Translations under genes and position numbers: made by a program
The notes under the pieces: generated by a model
The model's input: the letters and a program-made list of their open reading frames with translations, nothing else
Database searches by the model: none
Told to the model about the DNA's origin: nothing
Part shown: positions 5,936-10,598 of the stretch, piece after piece
How positions within the stretch are numbered: the stretch's first letter is position 1
How the letters are laid out: every line of letters starts with the position of its first letter
Source: an uncultured Chromatiaceae bacterium
GTDB lineage: Bacteria; Pseudomonadota; Gammaproteobacteria; Enterobacterales; Alteromonadaceae
Direction of reading: 5' to 3'
Length of the DNA stretch: 10,598 bases
Assembly: GCA_946482325.1 (NCBI GenBank)
Contig: CAMLRA010000144.1
Span: forward strand, 1-10,598

Positions 5936-7036
5936 TTAGTTCACTGCATGCTGAAATTCCATAATCACTTTGTTCTCTTTAAACAGCTGTAGCTTTTGCT
6001 GATTTACTTCAATCCGATCTGCCGCTTGCAGTTGTTTGGTAAATTGCTGTTCATAGAAATTAGCATCGTTACAGAACTTACGGGTACTGACGATTGGCAT
6101 CACTTTCAGCTGATTATCTTTCTGCGAATAGCCAGCGTTAAAGTTATTACAACCGGAAAAGCCATAGACCCGGTTATTGTCGTCAAACATCACACGAATA
6201 TTTAATTTCTGCGGCACACTGATTTGCGATACCGTCTGCAAACGCCAAACCAGATTTTGTACTTTAGCTGTCGCAGCTTTATCCGGACAGGTTGCGCCAG
6301 GCCAGAACTGATCAAACTTGTCGACCATCAGAGCCTGATGTTGTTCGGCACTTTTACGGGCCGTCATGGTCGCAACGACTGCTTTGCCACTGAGCTTCGG
6401 ATCGGTCTGATAGGACCTTAACATCGGCATATGGTGCTGAGTCATCGCGATGCTATGGTTCTCACCAGTCATGCAATCGATAAAACTGGCTTCATTATTC
6501 TTCAGCTGATATAGGCCTAATAACGGCATCCGGGTGTCGAGACGGGTGAACTGGCTGGTTTTGGTCAGCGTCTGATTCTCTTTTGACACCATCGGCTTAC
6601 CGGCAGCATTTAACAGAATTAAATGTTGATTGCTGCCAAACTGGAATGAAGGCACTTTGCCTTGTTTGCTGGATAAATGCAGCGTGCGGTCATCGAGTTG
6701 CCATGTACCCTGTAACAGTTCCACTGTGTTACGATCGATATAATCACGGCGCAATTCAAATTTGCCATCTTGCAGGATGTTGAGCTGATACTGAATGCCC
6801 GGGCATTTTTTACAGGGCAGAGTGCCGTGGAACGACATATCCCGATCGATAAAAATCAAACCGAAATCTGTTGGCATCGCCTCAGTGTTGTCAGAGTTTA
6901 CGACTTCACCAGGAACCAGCTCTGGTTCGACGGCAACAGGTTGTACCGGCTGGACCGGCACAGGTTTTACCTTCTGTTGTGGTAAATTCGTACAGGCAGA
7001 TAACAGGACTGCAGCAAGCACCAGACTACGTTTCAT
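5936..7036 (-). CDS. Outer-membrane lipoprotein fusing NlpE-like and META/HslJ domains
   Basis: A 366-residue predicted lipoprotein. The signal peptide MKRSLVLAAVLLSAC ends in a lipobox L12-S13-A14-C15; Thr follows the Cys, so Asp-type inner-membrane retention is absent and outer-membrane sorting is expected. A Pro/Val-rich linker (about 22-45) leads to an NlpE-like N-terminal domain with FHGTLPCKKCPGI (CxxC at C75/C78), GTWQLDDRTLHL and TRLDTRMPLLGLYQL. Residues 171-252 resemble the NlpE C-terminal domain, with ASFIDCMTG (C188) and FWPGATCPD (C250) like its disulfide pair. Residues 261-366 are a META/HslJ domain: LVWRLQ, GCNNFNAGY (C296) and STRKFCND (C322). E. coli NlpE signals lipoprotein-trafficking and surface stress to the Cpx system; HslJ is a separate protein there. 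A surface or redox-stress sensor role is inference. It has a monocistronic appearance, with a terminator downstream and a TATAAT upstream. Confidence 0.85.
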   Translation of the reverse strand: MKRSLVLAAVLLSACTNLPQQKVKPVPVQPVQPVAVEPELVPGEVVNSDNTEAMPTDFGLIFIDRDMSFHGTLPCKKCPGIQYQLNILQDGKFELRRDYIDRNTVELLQGTWQLDDRTLHLSSKQGKVPSFQFGSNQHLILLNAAGKPMVSKENQTLTKTSQFTRLDTRMPLLGLYQLKNNEASFIDCMTGENHSIAMTQHHMPMLRSYQTDPKLSGKAVVATMTARKSAEQHQALMVDKFDQFWPGATCPDKAATAKVQNLVWRLQTVSQISVPQKLNIRVMFDDNNRVYGFSGCNNFNAGYSQKDNQLKVMPIVSTRKFCNDANFYEQQFTKQLQAADRIEVNQQKLQLFKENKVIMEFQHAVN

Positions 7037-7091
7037 TCATTACACCCATCAGAACACAGACCTCTGACATCAAAGGCCGAAAACTGGCGAC

Positions 7092-7097
7092 ATTATA
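7092..7097 (-). promoter_or_regulatory. Putative -10 box of the NlpE/META lipoprotein gene
   Basis: A perfect TATAAT on the - strand, about 55 nt upstream of the ATG at 7034-7036. No good -35 hexamer is present at 16-18 nt, so the promoter may be weak or activator-dependent. The gene's Shine-Dalgarno is also weak (GGGTG about 7 nt before the ATG). Confidence 0.45.
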
Positions 7098-7144
7098 ATG
7101 AAAATCTCGCGTTGATACAGACGTTTTGTCGGTTGGATCTCAGA

Positions 7145-7165
7145 TACACTAGCTTGATCAGTGTA
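7145..7165. repeat. Inverted repeat between hydrolase stop and lipoprotein promoter
   Basis: TACACT (7145-7150) and AGTGTA (7160-7165) are perfect complements separated by 9 nt. The repeat lies just past the hydrolase TAA (7167-7169) and about 48 bp upstream of the lipoprotein -10 box. No T-run follows in either direction, so it is a poor terminator; it may be an operator or a 3' mRNA hairpin. Chance occurrence is possible. Confidence 0.3.
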
Positions 7166-7166
7166 C

Positions 7167-8045
7167 TTATCGCTGTTGCTGCAGCCACCGCAACACCAGG
7201 GCCGCACTCTGCTCAGGGTCTTCTTGCATAAAGCAGTGTCCGCCTTGTACCTGCAGAACCTGCAGTTGCGGGCATCTGCGCTTAAACAGTGCCGCTGACT
7301 TCCGCACAAAGGGATAACTATTTTCGCCGTAAATTAACTTGATGGGTTTTACCGTGCGTTGCAATGACGGCCATAACTGACTTGGGAAACTGGCAAAAAT
7401 CTCCGCTTCCCGCTCAGGCGCACAACGGAGTGTCAAGCCCCGTCCAGTATCAGTGAGGCCATGTTTTATATAGGCGGTGAGGGCATCAGGATGCCAGCCT
7501 CTGAACATACCGCGCTGGTGAAAATAGTCCCACGCGGCTTGCTGGTCCGGGAAGTGTTGTCGCCGTTTCCCAGCCCGGCGCGCCAGTGGATTATGCCGGT
7601 ACAATCCTAACCATTCTAAAAGGCGCATACTGTGTAGCATGGTTGGGGTAAACAGCACCGGGTCGAGCAGCAGTGCAGCAGCAAATGGGCTATCCGGTTC
7701 ACTGTGTAATAAAGCAGTCAGCACGCCGCCAAAACTATGACCAACACCATAAACAGGCACGCCTTCGTATTCGGCTAAATGGGCCTGCAATGCTTCATGG
7801 GCGAAAGTAGCGCTTAAGTTCCAGCCGACAAAACTGCCGCCATGGTCACTGAGACCGTGGCCCTGAGCATCCGACAGAAACAGATCAACCTCGTTTTGCA
7901 GCAAAGACAACATAGGCCAATACATCTGACTGCAAAAACCATTGCCATGTAAAAGATGTAATAGCGGCTTACCACTGGGTATACTGCGCATCCCTTGTAG
8001 GGTGAAACCAGCTCGGGTTTGGTGTTGCCACGGGATCAGCTGCAT
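7167..8045 (-). CDS. Alpha/beta hydrolase fold protein
   Basis: A 292-residue predicted cytosolic serine hydrolase with no signal peptide. Numbered from the ATG at 8043-8045: oxyanion-region motif HGNG (33-36), DAQGHGLSD (about 59-67), nucleophile elbow GHSFGG with Ser104, and catalytic His in QGGHCFMQEDPE (His270). The acid after the seventh strand would be Glu241 in IYGENSYPF, where most relatives have Asp; D200 or others are alternatives. This fold covers esterases, haloalkane dehalogenases and C-C hydrolases, so the substrate cannot be named. Start: ATG with GAGAAG about 5 nt upstream; an in-frame TTG at 8055-8057 would add four residues but places the ribosome site inside the gene. It is separated from the upstream receptor gene by a terminator, so it likely has its own promoter. 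Confidence 0.85.
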   Translation of the reverse strand: MQLIPWQHQTRAGFTLQGMRSIPSGKPLLHLLHGNGFCSQMYWPMLSLLQNEVDLFLSDAQGHGLSDHGGSFVGWNLSATFAHEALQAHLAEYEGVPVYGVGHSFGGVLTALLHSEPDSPFAAALLLDPVLFTPTMLHSMRLLEWLGLYRHNPLARRAGKRRQHFPDQQAAWDYFHQRGMFRGWHPDALTAYIKHGLTDTGRGLTLRCAPEREAEIFASFPSQLWPSLQRTVKPIKLIYGENSYPFVRKSAALFKRRCPQLQVLQVQGGHCFMQEDPEQSAALVLRWLQQQR

Positions 8046-8057
8046 GATTCTTCTCAA

Positions 8058-8074
8058 GTAATTGCTCTAATTAC
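8058..8074. promoter_or_regulatory. Palindromic operator-like site upstream of the hydrolase gene
   Basis: GTAATTGCTCTAATTAC: perfect 6-bp arms (GTAATT/AATTAC) around a 5-nt spacer, ending 13 bases before the hydrolase ATG. Arms and spacing suit a small dimeric repressor, and the site overlaps where a promoter or ribosome entry region would be. No regulator gene is in the window. Function is inferred. Confidence 0.35.
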
Positions 8075-8133
8075 ACTGCCACAAGGTTGGCGGGGGAATC
8101 AAGCTGGACCATTGGCGCGCCATTAAAAACCGC

Positions 8134-8160
8134 AAAAAAAAGCCACCCGTAGGTGGCTTT
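8134..8160 (-). terminator. Rho-independent terminator of the TonB-dependent receptor gene
   Basis: On the - strand AAAGCCACC (8160-8152), loop TACG, GGTGGCTTT (8147-8139) form a 9-bp perfect stem followed by a T-run (complement of As at 8134-8141). It starts 16 bases after the receptor stop codon. Confidence 0.92.
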
Positions 8161-8175
8161 ATGCATCGTCAATGC

Positions 8176-10598
8176 TTAGAAGTTATAAGTCAGACGGGCG
8201 TAGTAGAAACCGCCGTTAAAGCCCATGACCGCAGTGGTTGGGTATTTAGCACCCAGCACTTCAGACCATTCGTTTTCGTCCGGCAGTTCGTCAAACAGGT
8301 TTGATGCACCCAAAGCAACACTGTAGTTGTCGCTGAAGTTGTATGTTACTTCGGCATCAACAGTCAGCTCAGCACCCAGATACAATGGTAAGCCACCATC
8401 TGCGGCAGAAACAACACCAGAATCGGCGTGGTCTTCATAGTAGCTGCCGTAGTGGTTTAACCGCACATAACCGTTCCAGGCACCTTGGTTGTGGCTGACC
8501 GTGAAGCTGCCGCGCACGCTTGGCAGGCCTTCTTCAATCTGCTTGACCTTGGCTTCCCAGATATAGTCAGAGTGACGGTCGACAGAGGTTTTGGTCCAGT
8601 TTGCTGCTAAAGCGAGGGTGGTACGGCCACCGAACTGATCCATGCCATAGTTGGCAACGAAATCTGCGCCACGGGTGGTGGTGTCAAAGTCGTTGGTAAA
8701 ATACTTCACACCGGTGAAGCTGCTGGCATCACGTACACCCAGTGCTAACAGTTGCTGAATGTCTGCAGCAGTCAGTTCCTGCGAAGAGGATTGGCTGATG
8801 CGATCATCAACTTTGATCTGGAAGAAGTCTAAAGTGACGTATAAATCATCCACTTCAACAACGGTACCCAATGACAGGTTAACTGACTCTTCCGGTGTCA
8901 GCGCTTTACCGCCTTTTAACACCGAAATTGGGTGGGTTGGCGGTAAAGTCGCGTTATCTACCAGACCTTTGCCCGCTGTAAAAGAAGTGGTGACGTTACG
9001 GACTGTTGACTGACCAATGGTCGGAGCGCGGAAACCGGTACTGGCAGCGGCACGCATAGCAACTTCGTCGTTGACCTGATAACGGCCGGTCAACTTGGCA
9101 TTGGTGGTAGAACCAAAGTCTTCATAGTCTTCAAAGCGTAAGGCGAAATCTGAGCGGAAATGATCGCTGAACTCAGCGCCAAACTCAGTGTACGCAGCGT
9201 AGTTGTAACGGTTAAATGAACCTGCATCATCTGGCTTGAAGCCCGGGAAGCCGTTTGAGCCGATACCAAAGCCCTGAGAAGCTAAAGGACCGACTTCAAA
9301 CGAGTTTTTATCACCGGCGTAAATCTCGAAAGTATCAATGCGGTACTCAAGACCTGCCGCAACCGCCAGTGGATAAGGCAGCGCGTCTACTTCGATCAGC
9401 TTGTTCATGTCGTAGTTCAGCGCCTGTTCCTGCTGCACATATTTACCAGCGTTGAAATCACGTGGCGTGGCTGCACCCATGGAGGCATTGATGGTGTTTT
9501 TGATATAGAACTCAGCTTCACTACGGCCATAAGTTGAACTTAAATCAAAGTTCCAGCCGTTAGACCAGGTGCCTTTTAAGCCAGCAGCTAAAGATGCATC
9601 CGTGACAATACCGCCGAATTTTGGCGTGAAACCGCCCGGCAGTGATTTAAAGAAAGTGAAGCAATGTGCTGGTAACGCATTCACTTTACTGGTGATTTGA
9701 CTGTGTGACAGACCGGTCAGTCCGATAGTCGGACAGGCACCTTTGGTGGTGTCAAGATTACCGATTAACAAGGTTTCGCCACCATCGTTGGAATACACAC
9801 CACCACGGGTTTGTGGGTTACGGTAATAGAAACCACCTTCCACATCACGTTCGGCCAGGTTGCCAAACATGTAAAACTCTTTTTCTTTTGCTACTTCAAG
9901 GCCGATATTACCGAACACTTTAAAGTCACGTTTGACTTCCGGTGAGCCCCAGACTTGTGCTGGGTTGGCGATATTAGTATTGCCTGCGGCAACTAGACCA
10001 GCAGCGTCGCCACGCTGAACGCTACGGCTGGTTGGGTCTGACTGCTTAAATTCGGTGCTGAAGTTGGCAAAACCGTTATCGGTAAACGGCAGGCCAACGT
10101 TGGCACTGACCTGGCGTAAATCACCATCGCCATCATAATGTTGGCCGGTTTTTAGTTCGATGGTACCGCCTTCGTTGTTGTCTTTCAGACGGAAGTTGAT
10201 CACCCCTGCAATGGCGTCAGAACCGTATTGGGCTGCCGCGCCGTCCCGCAAAATTTCTACTTGTTTCAGCGCAATCGAAGGAATAGTGGAAATATCCGGG
10301 CCTTGAGAGCCATCCGACAAACCACCGCCGAGGAAAGTGATCACCGCAGAGCGGTGGCGGCGTTTGCCATTCACCAGTACCAGCGTGCTATCTGGTGGCA
10401 GGCCACGCAAGTTGGCCGGGCGTACTAAGGTGGAGGCATCGTTGATTGGTTGTGTGTTGACGTTAAAAGATGGCACTACCGCGCTCATCAGCGTCATCAT
10501 GTCACTTGGGCCGTTTTTGTTAAATTCGTCAGCGGAAATTACATCGACCGGCACAGCGGAGTCGCCGACTGAACGTGGCGCGCCACGTGAACCGACGA
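8176..10598 (-). CDS. TonB-dependent outer-membrane receptor, 5' end outside window
   Basis: The C-terminal 806 residues of a TonB-dependent receptor, a 22-strand barrel with an internal plug that imports a ligand across the outer membrane using TonB-ExbBD energy. The frame is open to the right edge. The visible start reads VGSRGAPRSVGDSAVPVDVIS, the typical beginning of the plug domain just after a TonB box, so the GTG at 10552-10554 is an internal Val codon and the signal peptide and TonB box lie off the window. Plug signatures continue with LRGLPPDSTLVLVNGKRRHRSAV, VEILRDGAAAQYGSDAIAGVINFRLK. The barrel has many aromatic-ended strands, a receptor motif near TGFRAPTIGQS, ASNLFDELPDENEW, and ends in Phe (YARLTYNF), the BAM recognition signal. 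Two cysteines about 24 residues apart (GACPTIG and PAHCFTF) may form a disulfide in an extracellular loop. Substrate unknown: neighbours give no clue. A strong terminator follows. Confidence 0.94.
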   Translation of the reverse strand, partial: VGSRGAPRSVGDSAVPVDVISADEFNKNGPSDMMTLMSAVVPSFNVNTQPINDASTLVRPANLRGLPPDSTLVLVNGKRRHRSAVITFLGGGLSDGSQGPDISTIPSIALKQVEILRDGAAAQYGSDAIAGVINFRLKDNNEGGTIELKTGQHYDGDGDLRQVSANVGLPFTDNGFANFSTEFKQSDPTSRSVQRGDAAGLVAAGNTNIANPAQVWGSPEVKRDFKVFGNIGLEVAKEKEFYMFGNLAERDVEGGFYYRNPQTRGGVYSNDGGETLLIGNLDTTKGACPTIGLTGLSHSQITSKVNALPAHCFTFFKSLPGGFTPKFGGIVTDASLAAGLKGTWSNGWNFDLSSTYGRSEAEFYIKNTINASMGAATPRDFNAGKYVQQEQALNYDMNKLIEVDALPYPLAVAAGLEYRIDTFEIYAGDKNSFEVGPLASQGFGIGSNGFPGFKPDDAGSFNRYNYAAYTEFGAEFSDHFRSDFALRFEDYEDFGSTTNAKLTGRYQVNDEVAMRAAASTGFRAPTIGQSTVRNVTTSFTAGKGLVDNATLPPTHPISVLKGGKALTPEESVNLSLGTVVEVDDLYVTLDFFQIKVDDRISQSSSQELTAADIQQLLALGVRDASSFTGVKYFTNDFDTTTRGADFVANYGMDQFGGRTTLALAANWTKTSVDRHSDYIWEAKVKQIEEGLPSVRGSFTVSHNQGAWNGYVRLNHYGSYYEDHADSGVVSAADGGLPLYLGAELTVDAEVTYNFSDNYSVALGASNLFDELPDENEWSEVLGAKYPTTAVMGFNGGFYYARLTYNF

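Noticed and set aside
10552..10554. GTG as start of the TonB-dependent receptor
   Set aside because: The frame continues to the window edge with conserved plug-domain sequence (VGSRGAPRSVGDS) upstream; the gene is simply cut by the window.

Overview
The window looks like chromosome of a gammaproteobacterium, probably from the Rheinheimera/Alishewanella-like or wider Alteromonadales-type group. This rests on near-identity of IF3, L35, L20 and ThrRS motifs to the Escherichia coli proteins, the yniA/hxpB pair lying beside thrS as in enterics, and a large TonB-dependent receptor of the kind abundant in aquatic heterotrophs. No mobile element, CRISPR array, tRNA or rRNA was seen. Genus placement is inference.

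Region 1 (1-2349) is housekeeping and small metabolism. The 3' part of ribE (riboflavin synthase, + strand) converges on, and overlaps by 7 bp, a small zinc-ribbon CPXCG protein (- strand). Next come an HxpB/YniC-type HAD phosphatase and a YniA-type fructosamine kinase family protein, both - strand and so tightly spaced that they are probably one transcript (yniA first). Between the CPXCG gene and hxpB (662-805) I see no convincing signal.

Region 2 (2350-5911) is the translation operon thrS-infC-rpmI-rplT (+ strand). It starts from a 295-bp divergent intergenic region holding a good sigma70-like promoter and a leader that can fold like the E. coli thrS operator: two hairpins whose loops display the threonine anticodons CGU and GGU, separated by an unstructured linker and followed by the Shine-Dalgarno. 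infC starts with AUU, as expected for IF3 autoregulation. The infC-rpmI gap folds into a long bulged hairpin enclosed by a helix that covers the rpmI start region, a candidate L20 operator. The operon stops at a strong terminator after rplT; pheST does not follow as it does in enterics. A second, bidirectional terminator separates it from the next gene.

Region 3 (5936-10598) is all on the - strand and concerns the envelope and accessory metabolism: a lipoprotein joining a complete NlpE-like region to a C-terminal META/HslJ domain, an alpha/beta hydrolase with its own putative control element, and the C-terminal 806 residues of a TonB-dependent receptor that runs off the right edge.

The strongest leads are RNA-level: the thrS anticodon-mimic leader and the rpmI leader fold. 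Protein-level leads are the NlpE-META fusion and the YniA homologue with Glu in place of the catalytic Asp of the HGD motif.
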